Source of the DNA: Streptomyces sp. B3I8 | Lineage (GTDB): Bacteria; Actinomycetota; Actinomycetes; Streptomycetales; Streptomycetaceae | Reading direction: 5' to 3' | DNA length: 64,000 nucleotides | Assembly (NCBI RefSeq): GCF_030816915.1 | Contig: NZ_JAUSYN010000002.1 | Span: 6,957,501-7,021,500, forward strand | Shown here: positions 40,750 to 48,485 of the stretch, piece after piece | Layout of the letters: the number at the start of each line of letters is the position of its first letter | How positions within the stretch are numbered: position 1 is the stretch's first letter | The notes under the pieces: generated by a model | The model's input: only the letters and a program-made list of their open reading frames with translations | Databases searched by the model: none | What the model was told of the DNA's origin: nothing | Translations under genes and position numbers: made by a program

Positions 40750-41778
40750 CTAGCGGCCCTGGCGTCGCAGCAGGGCGTCGAGGCGGGGGTAGACGGTACG
40801 GGCGTTGCGCTCCCGCACGGCCGCGAGGTCCTCGGCGGACAGTTTCGCGGCCTCGGTGTAGCGCCGGGTGTCGTCGAAGGGGAAGCCGGTGCGGGGGTCG
40901 ACGGAACGGACGGCGCCGATCATCTCCGAGGCGAACAGGATGTTCTTGGCAGGCACGACGTCGAGGAGCAGGTCGATGCCGGGCTGGTGGTAGACGCACG
41001 TGTCGAAGAAGACGTTGTCCAGCACGTGCTCTTCCAGGTCCGGCTTGCCCAGCGCCATGGCGAGCCCCCGGAAGCGCCCCCAGTGGTAGGGGACGGCTCC
41101 GCCGCCGTGCGGGATGACCAGTTTCAGGGTCGGGAAGTCCTTGAACAGGTCACCCTGCACGAGCTGCATGAACGCGGTGGTGTCGGCGTTGAGGTAGTGC
41201 GCCCCGGTGGTGTGGAACGCCGGGTTGACGCTGGTACTCACATGGATCATCGCCGGGATGTCGTACTCGGCCATCTTCTCGTAGACGGGATACCACGAGC
41301 GGTCCGTCAGCGGCGGGGCGGTCCAGTGGCCGCCGGAGGGGTCCGGGTTGAGGTTCACCGCGACCGCGCCGTACTCCTCCACGCAGCGGGTCAGCTCCGG
41401 GACGCAGGTGGCGGGGTCCACCCCGGGGGACTGCGGGAGCATCGCGGCGGGGGCGAACCGCTCGGGGTAGAGGGCGCTGACGCGGTGGACGAGCTCGTTG
41501 CAGAGCGCGGCCCATGCGGAGGAGGTGGTGAAGTCGCCCACGTGGTGCGCCATGAAGGAGGCGCGGGGGGAGAAGACCGTCAGGTCGATGCCGCGCTCGT
41601 CCATCAGGCGGAGCTGGTGGGACTCGACGCTCTCGCGCAGCTCGTCGTCGCTGATGCGCAGGTCACCGGGGGCGGGCGGAGGGGCCGCGGGGTCGGTCAG
41701 GGACGCCACCTGCCGGCTGCGCCAGTCCGCCAGGGCGGGCGGGGCGGTGGTGTAGTGACCGTGACAGTCGATGATCAT
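40750..41778 (-). CDS. LigJ-like 4-oxalomesaconate hydratase (amidohydrolase family)
   Basis: A 342-residue amidohydrolase-fold protein beginning IIDCHGHYTT (HxH metal motif). MIHVSTS (about 175), KLVIPHGGGAVPYHWGRFRG (about 210-229) and FASEMIGAVRSVDP (about 275) match the 4-oxalomesaconate hydratase (LigJ) group as I recall it. It would hydrate the product of LigI to 4-carboxy-4-hydroxy-2-oxoadipate. It is first in the three-gene unit with the LigI-like gene (141 bp on) and the MFS gene. A promoter with a GntR-type operator lies just upstream. The ring-cleavage dioxygenase and the final aldolase are not in the window. Confidence 0.8.
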   Translation of the reverse strand: MIIDCHGHYTTAPPALADWRSRQVASLTDPAAPPPAPGDLRISDDELRESVESHQLRLMDERGIDLTVFSPRASFMAHHVGDFTTSSAWAALCNELVHRVSALYPERFAPAAMLPQSPGVDPATCVPELTRCVEEYGAVAVNLNPDPSGGHWTAPPLTDRSWYPVYEKMAEYDIPAMIHVSTSVNPAFHTTGAHYLNADTTAFMQLVQGDLFKDFPTLKLVIPHGGGAVPYHWGRFRGLAMALGKPDLEEHVLDNVFFDTCVYHQPGIDLLLDVVPAKNILFASEMIGAVRSVDPRTGFPFDDTRRYTEAAKLSAEDLAAVRERNARTVYPRLDALLRRQGR

Positions 41779-41823
41779 GCGGGAGCTACCTCGAAAGGGG
41801 AGAGGTGGGGCGATGTGGACGCC

Positions 41824-41853
41824 AACCTAACCGCTGACGAAATTGTTGACAAT
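41824..41853 (-). promoter_or_regulatory. Promoter with GntR/FCD-type operator for the aromatic operon
   Basis: On the minus strand, TTGTCA (41852-41847) and TAGGTT (41829-41824) are 17 bp apart. The -35 box lies inside ATTGTTGACAAT (41842-41853), an ATTGT-N2-ACAAT palindrome of the kind bound by FCD-type GntR regulators. Binding would block the promoter until an inducer releases it. No GntR gene is present in the window. Confidence 0.7.
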
Positions 41854-41971
41854 CCCTCCCGCGGTAAAAGCTTCCGTGGTGCGGGCTCTCCCGGCCCGAG
41901 CTCCCGATGCGGCATCCCGGAACGAGCTCCCGGCGCGAGGCCGCCGGTGCGGGCTCACCCGTCCGGCCCGG

Positions 41972-42676
41972 TCACCTCCGGCCCCTGCGCGTCCACACGT
42001 CCCGCAACCGATCCCACGGCCCCCACACCCGCGCCGCCGCCTTCACCAGCGGGGCCGCCTGCGGAGCCCCCGGCCGCGGCCGTGTCGGCGCCTTCGGCTC
42101 CACCTCCCGCACCCGGGCCCCCAACCGCCGCAACTCCTCCTCCGGGCACACCGCCATCAGCCGCGGGAACAGCCGCTGCTCCGCCTCCACCACATGCCGC
42201 GTCACCTCGGTGACCAGCGGCGGCAGCAACCGCCCGAACCCCTCGTCCCCGGGTCCCCGTTCCTCGAGGTCCGCCAGGATCTCCGCGAGCGCACGGTGCC
42301 CGGCCAGCGCACGGTCCGCCCAGCCGTCGCCGTCCAGCACGTACCGCCGCACCGCCGGGTACAGGTACTCCTTCTCCGCCACGGTATGGCGTACGAGGAC
42401 GATGGCGGCCCGCTCCACCAGGGTCTTCCGCTCGGCGCCGCCGGGCGGGGCGCACCGGACCCGGTCCAGCAGCCGTTGCACCTCCCGGTGGTCCGCCGTG
42501 AGTTCCTCGATGATCCCCTCCGTGACCGCCCACCGCCACTCCCTCCGAAGACATGAGGCACGTGCCCGGGTGCCCCCGGCGTGCCCCCGCCATGCGGGCG
42601 GCGGGGGCCGTCGGCCGGCGGCGACGGCCGGCGATTGAGGAACGGGGCCCCCGGGTACCCCCGGGCCGCCGCGCAC
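41972..42676 (-). CDS. Hemerythrin HHE-domain protein (start uncertain)
   Basis: The C-terminal 180 residues are a four-helix HHE hemerythrin domain: LTADHREVQRLLD, LVRHTVAEKEYLYPAV, HRALAEIL and VTRHVVEAEQRLFPRL supply the usual His and Glu ligands for a di-iron centre. Such proteins bind oxygen or nitric oxide. The start is a problem: the frame has no ATG, GTG, TTG or CTG within 130 nt upstream of the domain. The nearest in-frame choices are GTG 42676 and ATG 42739, which add about 50-70 poorly conserved residues and reach the divergent cytochrome b start. A good GGAGGGA site at about 42546-42552 has no in-frame start after it. Confidence 0.7.
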   Translation of the reverse strand: MRGGPGVPGGPVPQSPAVAAGRRPPPPAWRGHAGGTRARASCLRREWRWAVTEGIIEELTADHREVQRLLDRVRCAPPGGAERKTLVERAAIVLVRHTVAEKEYLYPAVRRYVLDGDGWADRALAGHRALAEILADLEERGPGDEGFGRLLPPLVTEVTRHVVEAEQRLFPRLMAVCPEEELRRLGARVREVEPKAPTRPRPGAPQAAPLVKAAARVWGPWDRLRDVWTRRGRR

Positions 42677-42737
42677 CGGTCGGTCGGCCGGGCGCGCGGC
42701 AGGGACGGCGACGAGGCGGAGGGAGCGTGGTGCGGGC

Positions 42738-44378
42738 ATGCTGCTCGGGCGACGGAGGGCGAGAGTCGAGGCGAGGGCCCGGCAGGGCGCCTTCCGGACC
42801 TATGTGGTCGTGGACCGCCGTACTCCCGCCTCCGAGCTGGCCGGACAACTGCTGCGCAAGGCCTTCCCCGACCACTGGTCCTTCCTGCTCGGCGAGATCG
42901 CCCTCTACAGCTTCGTCCTGCTGGTCCTCACCGGCTCCTACCTGACCCTCTTCTTCGACCCCAGCCTCGCCGAGGTGCCCTACCGGGGCTCCTACGGTCC
43001 GTTGCAGGGCCTGCTGGTCTCCAGGGCCTACGACTCGACCCTGCACATCAGCTTCGACGTGCGCGGCGGGCTGCTGATCCGGCAGATGCACCACTGGGCC
43101 GCGCTCGTGTTCGTCGCCGCCATCGGCGTGCACATGCTGCGGGTCTTCTTCACCGGCGCCTTCCGCAGGCCCCGTGAGACCAACTGGTTCGCCGGCGTGA
43201 CGCTGTTCCTGCTCGCGCTGATGGAGGGATTCTGCGGCTACTCGCTCCCCGACGACCTGCTCTCCGGCACCGGTCTGCGCACCGCCGACTCCATCGTGCA
43301 GTCGATCCCGGTGGTGGGCACCTACCTGGCCTTCTTCCTGTGGGGCGGCCAGTATCCGGGGGAGGTGATCGACCGGCGGCTCTACATCGTGCACGTATTG
43401 TTCGTGCCCGGCCTGCTGGCGGCACTGATCGTGCTGCACGTGATCATGGTGATCTATCTCAAGCACACCCAGTGGTCCGGCAGGGGCAGGACCAACCGCA
43501 ATGTGGTGGGCCTGCCGTTCTTCCCCGTCTACACCGCCAAGTCGGTCGGTCTGAGCCTGATCGTCTTCGGGCTGGTCGCCGCGATGAGCGCGGTCGCGCA
43601 GATCAACCCGATCTGGTCGTACGGCCCCTTCCGTGCCGACCAGGTGTCCACCGACGCCCAGCCCGACTGGTACGTGGGGTTCCTGGAGGGGGCGCTGCGG
43701 CTCATGCCCGGCGTCGAGTGGAACGTGGCCGGACACACCGTCATGTGGAACGTGTTCCTGCCCGCCGTGGTGTTCCCCGCCCTGCTGTTCCTCGTGCTGT
43801 ACCTGTATCCGGTCTTCGAGCGGTGGGTGACCGGGGACATGGTGGAACACCACCTGTGCGACCGCCCGCGTGACCGGCCCGTGCGCACCGGCCTCGGTGT
43901 CGCCGCCGTCGTCGGGTACGCGGTCCTGCTGATGGCGGGCGGCAACGACGTGATCGCCACCGAGTTCCGGATCGACGTGAACCTGCTGACCTGGATCTTC
44001 CGGGCGTCGCTGTTCATCGCCCCGGCCGTCGCGTTCATGCTCACCCGGCGGATCTGTCTCGCGCTCCAGCGCCATGAACTGCGGCTTATGGAGGAGGGGA
44101 AGGAGAGCGGGCTGATCCAGCAGGACGTGGCCGGGGGGATGAGCGAGACCCACCGGCCGCTGGATCCGGAGGAGCGCTACCGGCTACTGGTACGGGAGAT
44201 CCCCCTGCCCCTTCGACACCCGGGGCCGGACGCGCCGCTGCGGCAGCGGCTGCGGGCCACGCTCAGCGCCTGGTACTACGGCGACCGGGTCGAGACACCC
44301 CTCACGGACGAGGAACGCCTGCAGATCTCCGGCCGCACCGCCGACCCGGTCGCGGGCGGCGCCCCGGGGGAGGAGTAG
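42738..44378 (+). CDS. Cytochrome b subunit of a bc1-type complex, lone copy
   Basis: A 546-residue integral membrane protein of the actinobacterial QcrB type. Haem-ligand histidines are visible in the second helix (RQMHHWAALVFVAAIGVHMLRVF) and the fourth (VHVLFVPGLLAALIVLHVIMV). The quinol-site PDWY occurs in AQPDWYVGFLEGALRL. The C-terminal cytoplasmic extension is the usual length. It normally works with QcrA and QcrC, but neither is nearby, so this is probably a second copy. GGAGGGAG lies 12 nt before the ATG. It neighbours a second CtaD/CtaF set, which suggests an alternative respiratory branch. Confidence 0.92.
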   Translation: MLLGRRRARVEARARQGAFRTYVVVDRRTPASELAGQLLRKAFPDHWSFLLGEIALYSFVLLVLTGSYLTLFFDPSLAEVPYRGSYGPLQGLLVSRAYDSTLHISFDVRGGLLIRQMHHWAALVFVAAIGVHMLRVFFTGAFRRPRETNWFAGVTLFLLALMEGFCGYSLPDDLLSGTGLRTADSIVQSIPVVGTYLAFFLWGGQYPGEVIDRRLYIVHVLFVPGLLAALIVLHVIMVIYLKHTQWSGRGRTNRNVVGLPFFPVYTAKSVGLSLIVFGLVAAMSAVAQINPIWSYGPFRADQVSTDAQPDWYVGFLEGALRLMPGVEWNVAGHTVMWNVFLPAVVFPALLFLVLYLYPVFERWVTGDMVEHHLCDRPRDRPVRTGLGVAAVVGYAVLLMAGGNDVIATEFRIDVNLLTWIFRASLFIAPAVAFMLTRRICLALQRHELRLMEEGKESGLIQQDVAGGMSETHRPLDPEERYRLLVREIPLPLRHPGPDAPLRQRLRATLSAWYYGDRVETPLTDEERLQISGRTADPVAGGAPGEE

Positions 44379-44523
44379 GAGGTCTCCCGGGGGAGGGGTG
44401 TGCCGTTCCTCCGGGGAGGAGCGTGCGGTCCCTCGCGCTGCCGATGCCCACGTACGAGAGGCCGGCGCGACCGGCGGACGTGGTGTCGCGGGTCACGCCG
44501 GCCATTGGCGTGCGGTGGAAGGG

Positions 44524-45036
44524 CTACCGAGGCTGACGCTTGCGCTTGTTCATGCCGACCGTCAGCCCCATGGCGGCCAATCCCAGCAGACACGTGACGG
44601 CGCCCGCCACCACGTTGCTCCAGATGGCGCCGGTCCGCGCGGTGTGATTCGCGGTGACCACCCAGGGGGAGATCAGCAGCCAGACGCCGAGCGGTGCGAG
44701 CACCCACGCCATGCGGAGCATGCGTTCCGGAGCCAGGGTGAGACACAGGGCGATCAGGGCGACAGCCAGCCCGATGATCACGTTGTTCGTGCGGAGGTTG
44801 GGTGCGGTGAACGAGTAGTGGATCACCCAGGGCGAGATGGCCGCGTAGAGGCCCGCCATGAGGATCAGCCCCTCGAGGGCGATCGCCCGACCGCTGGACC
44901 CGGTCCGCTCGAGGCGTGCGCGCATCTCGGCGATCTCGGGGTGCGTCGACATGTCCGAGTGCGAGCCCATCTCGGGGTGCGCCTGCATGCTGCCCGGACG
45001 CGCTCCCGGCCCGTTGGAGTGCTGCGGATACGACAT
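44524..45036 (-). CDS. SPW-repeat membrane protein
   Basis: A 170-residue protein with a His/Met/Pro-rich N-terminus (about 35 residues) and four membrane helices arranged as two SPW repeats: AAISPWVIHYS (about 66) and LLISPWVVTAN (about 125). The family's function is unknown. Its gene stands alone between the cytochrome b gene and the lipoprotein. The 145-bp gap to the converging cytochrome b gene holds only small GC hairpins. Confidence 0.85.
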   Translation of the reverse strand: MSYPQHSNGPGARPGSMQAHPEMGSHSDMSTHPEIAEMRARLERTGSSGRAIALEGLILMAGLYAAISPWVIHYSFTAPNLRTNNVIIGLAVALIALCLTLAPERMLRMAWVLAPLGVWLLISPWVVTANHTARTGAIWSNVVAGAVTCLLGLAAMGLTVGMNKRKRQPR

Positions 45037-45211
45037 GACTGTCGTCTCCTCTCCGAATGGAGGTCTTTGCTCTGTGAGGCCTGGGTGCCCCCGTTCAGGT
45101 GATTTATGCCCTGTTTATCCCTTTTTCATCCATATTGCACGCTGACTGGGAGCAGAGGCGACACAGGGGGCGGGCCGACGCCTCGCCGCCGCCCCCGTCG
45201 GCGGCGGCGCG
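45037..45211. promoter_or_regulatory. AT-rich leader of the SPW gene
   Basis: A local AT-rich island at 45100-45140, rare in this genome, contains the direct repeat TTTATGCCCTG/TTTATCCCTTT. It is probably the promoter of the SPW gene (minus strand, with CATAAAT as a possible -10), but I cannot assign the sigma factor. Confidence 0.4.
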
Positions 45212-45928
45212 TCAGGGCGAGGGACGGTACGGGGCCGGCGTGCGCGGCGGGGCGGTCGGCGGTGCCGGCGGCGAGGCCGTGGGCAGGGTGGGCAACGCGG
45301 TGGACGGCGGGGCCACCGTGGGAGTCGCGGCGGGGCCGCCCACGTCCCCGGACAGCACCTCGCCCGTGACCGCGTCCACCCGGTAGGTGCGCAGATCGTC
45401 ACGGCGGAGCGCGGCGACCGTGATCCGCCACACCGCCGCATCCCCCGTGCCGTCGGTCCTGCCGTCGGTCAACTCGATCTGCGTGACCTTGCCGAAGTCC
45501 GGCTCCTTGACCTTCTTCACCGCCTCCGACGGCAGCAGCTTCGCGTGCGCCGTGAGGGCGGCGGCCCGCGACTTCGCCGAGGCGCTCTGCCCGGCCGGGA
45601 CCGACGCGCCCAGCACCCGGCCCCGCACGGCGTCCATGCGCACCTCGTGCACCGTCCCGTCCGGCGTGACGACCCTGCCGTACCAGACGGGCACCGCCCG
45701 GTCGGCGCCGCGCAGGCCCAGGGAGAACGGACGGCTGTCCGGCACCTCGTGCTGCGCCCTGGCGAAGGCCGCGTCGTAGGGGAACTCGACCTGTGCCAGC
45801 ACCTCGGTGGGCGGTTCGAGCCGGTAGTCGGCGCACCCCGTCAGGGCCGCTCCGGCGGCGATCAGCAGGGCCAGGAGCCCGCCCGGACCGCGGCGGCGTG
45901 GGGTCCGGGTACGCGGGGTGCGCTGCAT
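45212..45928 (-). CDS. PepSY-domain lipoprotein
   Basis: A 238-residue exported lipoprotein: a signal peptide with lipobox LTGC (Cys at about residue 32) and two PepSY-like units. The first is around AVPVWYGRVVTPDGTVHEVRMDAVRGRVL, the second around ITVAALRRDDLRTYRVDAVTGEVL. A Pro/Thr-rich C-terminal tail of about 40 residues follows. It should sit on the outer face of the membrane. It follows ctaF by 67 bp on the same strand, so a role in assembling or protecting the oxidase is possible but unproven. Confidence 0.8.
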   Translation of the reverse strand: MQRTPRTRTPRRRGPGGLLALLIAAGAALTGCADYRLEPPTEVLAQVEFPYDAAFARAQHEVPDSRPFSLGLRGADRAVPVWYGRVVTPDGTVHEVRMDAVRGRVLGASVPAGQSASAKSRAAALTAHAKLLPSEAVKKVKEPDFGKVTQIELTDGRTDGTGDAAVWRITVAALRRDDLRTYRVDAVTGEVLSGDVGGPAATPTVAPPSTALPTLPTASPPAPPTAPPRTPAPYRPSP

Positions 45929-45969
45929 GGAGACGTCCTTTCCGGGACGGCGTCGCGTTCGTACGGTGT

Positions 45970-45991
45970 TCCTCGGCGCTTCGCCCGAGGA
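45970..45991 (-). terminator. Hairpin after the ctaF-like gene
   Basis: A 7-bp stem TCCTCGG/CCGAGGA with an 8-nt loop lies 5 bp beyond the CtaF-like stop. Possible terminator or attenuator before the lipoprotein gene. Confidence 0.35.
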
Positions 45992-45995
45992 CGGG

Positions 45996-46388
45996 TCAGG
46001 CGCCCTGCCGCTCGACGTACTGGAACACGAGCCCGAACACGCCGCTGCCGAGGATGCCGACGCCGATCAGGCCGAGCCACGCCCCGTAGACGACCCCGAT
46101 GGCGAGGACCGTGACGCCCAGGGCGGTGACGACCGGATAGGGGCTGTGCGGCGGGAAGAAGTCGACCGTGCCGACCCGCTCGCGGATCTCGGCGTCCGTG
46201 CGGTCCTCCGGGCGCAGCCCCTTGCGCCGGTAGTTGACCATCGAGAAGAACGCGATGATCGCGGCCATGAGGCAGGAGACCAGCAGCGCGACGGTCCCGG
46301 CCGGCTCCCGGGAGAACCATCCGTAGGCCGTCGCGGTGACCAGGAAGAACAGCGACACACCGGCGAAGAGGTAACTCTCGTGCTTCAT
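45996..46388 (-). CDS. ctaF: Cytochrome c oxidase subunit IV (CtaF type)
   Basis: A 130-residue protein with four helices, typical of actinobacterial subunit IV of the aa3 oxidase: KHESYLFAGVSLFFLVTATAYGWF, AGTVALLVSCLMAAIIAFFS, then RPEDRTDAEIRERVGTVDFFPPHSPYP and two more helices. It stabilises the oxidase complex. It starts 4 nt after the ctaD stop, with GAAGGAC in the end of ctaD, so the two are translated together. Confidence 0.9.
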   Translation of the reverse strand: MKHESYLFAGVSLFFLVTATAYGWFSREPAGTVALLVSCLMAAIIAFFSMVNYRRKGLRPEDRTDAEIRERVGTVDFFPPHSPYPVVTALGVTVLAIGVVYGAWLGLIGVGILGSGVFGLVFQYVERQGA

Positions 46389-46392
46389 GTGC

Positions 46393-48105
46393 TCAGCGTC
46401 CTTCGAAGGTGTCGGGGGTCGACTGCGAGTCCCCGCGCGCCTCCGGGTTCAGATGGCGCTTGAACTCCGGGTGGTGCAGGTCGAAGGCGGGGGAGTCGGA
46501 CCGTACGCGGGGCAGGGCGTCGAAGTTGTGCCGGGGCGGCGGGCAGGAGGTCGCCCACTCCATTGAACGCCCGTACCCCCAGGGGTCGTCGACCTCCACC
46601 TTGGGCGCGTACTGCGCGGTCTTCCAGACGTTGTAGAGGAACGGCAGCGTCGACATGCCCAGCAGGAACGCGCCGATGGAGGAGATGGTGTTGAGGTCGG
46701 TGAAGCCGTCGCTCGCCAGATAGTCGGCGTAGCGGCGCGGCATGCCCGTCTCGCCGAGCCAGTGCTGCACCAGGAACGTCGTCTGGAAGCCGACGAACAG
46801 CGTCCAGAAGTGGATCTTCCCCAGTCGTTCGTCGAGCATCTTCCCGGTCAGCTTCGGCCACCAGAAGTACAGCCCGCCGAAGAGCGAGAACACGATCGTG
46901 CCGAACAGTACGTAGTGCAGATGGGCCACGACGAAGTAACTGTCGGTCAGATGGAAATCCAGCGCGGGGGAGGCCACCATGACGCCGCTGAGCCCGCCCA
47001 GCAGAAAGGTCACCAGGAAGCCGAGTGCCCACAGCATCGGTGTCTCGAACGAGAGGCTGCCGTGCCACATCGTGCCGATCCAGTTGAAGAACTTCACCCC
47101 GGTGGGAATGGCGATGAGGAACGACATCATCGAGAAGAACGGCAGCAGCACCGCGCCGGTGGCGAACATGTGGTGTGCCCACACGGCCGCCGACAGCATG
47201 GTGATCGTGATGGTCGCGCCCACCATGCCGACGTACCCGAACACGGGTTTGCGGCTGAACACCGGGATGATCTCCGTGACGACGCCGAAGAACGGCAGCG
47301 CCACGATGTAGACCTCCGGATGGCCGAAGAACCAGAACAGGTGCTGCCACAGCAGGGCGCCTCCGGTGGCGGAGTCGTAGACGTGCGCTCCGAACTCGCG
47401 GTCGGCCACCAGGGCGAGCAGGGCGGCGGTGAGCACCGGGAAGGCCAGCAGCGCCAGGATCGAGGTGAACAGGATGTTCCAGGTGAAGATCGGCATCCGG
47501 AACATCGTCATGCCGGGGGCGCGCAGACACATGATGGTGGCGATGAAGTTCACCGAGCCGAGTGTGGTGCTCAGGCCCGCCACCACGAGGCCCATCGCCC
47601 ACAGCGACCCGCCCGCCCCGGGACTCTCCACGGAGCTGTTCAGCGGCGCGTAGGCGAACCAGCCGAAGGGCGCAGCACCCCCCGAGGTGAGGAAACCGGA
47701 GAGCACGGTCAGACCGCCGAACAGGAACAGCCAGTACGTCAGCGCGTTGAGCCGGGGGAAGGCGACATCGGGTGCGCCGATCTGCAGCGGCATGATCGCG
47801 TTGGCGAGCCCGGCGAACGTGGGCGTCGCGAACAACAGCATCATGATCGTGCCGTGGATCGTGAACAGCTGGTTGTACTGGTGCGCGTTCAGGATCTGCA
47901 GCCCGGGCCGGGCCAGTTCGGCGCGCATCAGCATCGCCATCAGGCCGGCCACCAGGAAGAAGGAGAACGAGGTGACCAGGTACAGGTTGCCGATCTTCTT
48001 GTGATCGGTGGTGGTGAGGTAGTCCCGGACCCGCTCACCCACGGAGATCCGGGGGTTCTGGTCCGCCTGGACCGGCGTGGCCGGCCGGGGGTGAGTCTGC
48101 GACAT
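46393..48105 (-). CDS. ctaD: Cytochrome c oxidase subunit I
   Basis: A 570-residue, 12-helix haem-copper oxidase core. The low-spin haem histidine (FTIHGTIMM), the Cu-B/Tyr motif [10 protein letters not shown], the second Cu-B pair ([12 protein letters not shown]) and the haem a3 ligand region (VVAHLHYVL) are all present. It reduces oxygen to water and pumps protons. Only CtaF follows; subunits II (CtaC) and III (CtaE) are absent here, so this is most likely a second copy that uses subunits made elsewhere. It is divergent from the sigma factor gene. Confidence 0.94.
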   Translation of the reverse strand: MSQTHPRPATPVQADQNPRISVGERVRDYLTTTDHKKIGNLYLVTSFSFFLVAGLMAMLMRAELARPGLQILNAHQYNQLFTIHGTIMMLLFATPTFAGLANAIMPLQIGAPDVAFPRLNALTYWLFLFGGLTVLSGFLTSGGAAPFGWFAYAPLNSSVESPGAGGSLWAMGLVVAGLSTTLGSVNFIATIMCLRAPGMTMFRMPIFTWNILFTSILALLAFPVLTAALLALVADREFGAHVYDSATGGALLWQHLFWFFGHPEVYIVALPFFGVVTEIIPVFSRKPVFGYVGMVGATITITMLSAAVWAHHMFATGAVLLPFFSMMSFLIAIPTGVKFFNWIGTMWHGSLSFETPMLWALGFLVTFLLGGLSGVMVASPALDFHLTDSYFVVAHLHYVLFGTIVFSLFGGLYFWWPKLTGKMLDERLGKIHFWTLFVGFQTTFLVQHWLGETGMPRRYADYLASDGFTDLNTISSIGAFLLGMSTLPFLYNVWKTAQYAPKVEVDDPWGYGRSMEWATSCPPPRHNFDALPRVRSDSPAFDLHHPEFKRHLNPEARGDSQSTPDTFEGR

Positions 48106-48485
48106 GGACGCCCTCCGACGCGCTGTTCCGAAGGAGCCGGTCTCCGGCGGGAACGGGGGCGGGGTAGCCCCGGCGGCGCGTCGCTAAACGCCGCGCGCAC
48201 TCGCGGGGCGTTCGGTCGCGCGCCGTGGCACCCGGGTGCCGCCCGCGTCCACGGCCGGTTCCGGAAAGCATGAGGACACCGGGATGGACGAGCAGCGGAC
48301 GCACGAACGCCCCGCGGGCCGCATGGTGGGACATGGTGGGAAACAGGGGACGACCGTCCCCGCACCCCCCGGGAGCAGCGACTCGGCCGTACGGCACAGC
48401 GGAAGGGCAAGACCTTTGCATACGGCAAATGATGCGGGGCACCCGCTGTTCCAGTCCCGACTCCTGCCGACAGTACGAGGCCCAG
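48106..48485. promoter_or_regulatory. Divergent region between ctaD and the sigma factor gene
   Basis: A 380-bp gap. It should hold promoters for both flanking genes. I see a local AT-richer stretch at 48410-48435 (CTTTGCATACGGCAAATGAT) that may be the sigma gene's promoter, but no consensus pair I can defend. Confidence 0.35.

Noticed and set aside
45106..45145. AT-rich island as a foreign insertion
   Set aside because: Only about 40 bp and located just upstream of the SPW gene, so a promoter is the simpler reading.
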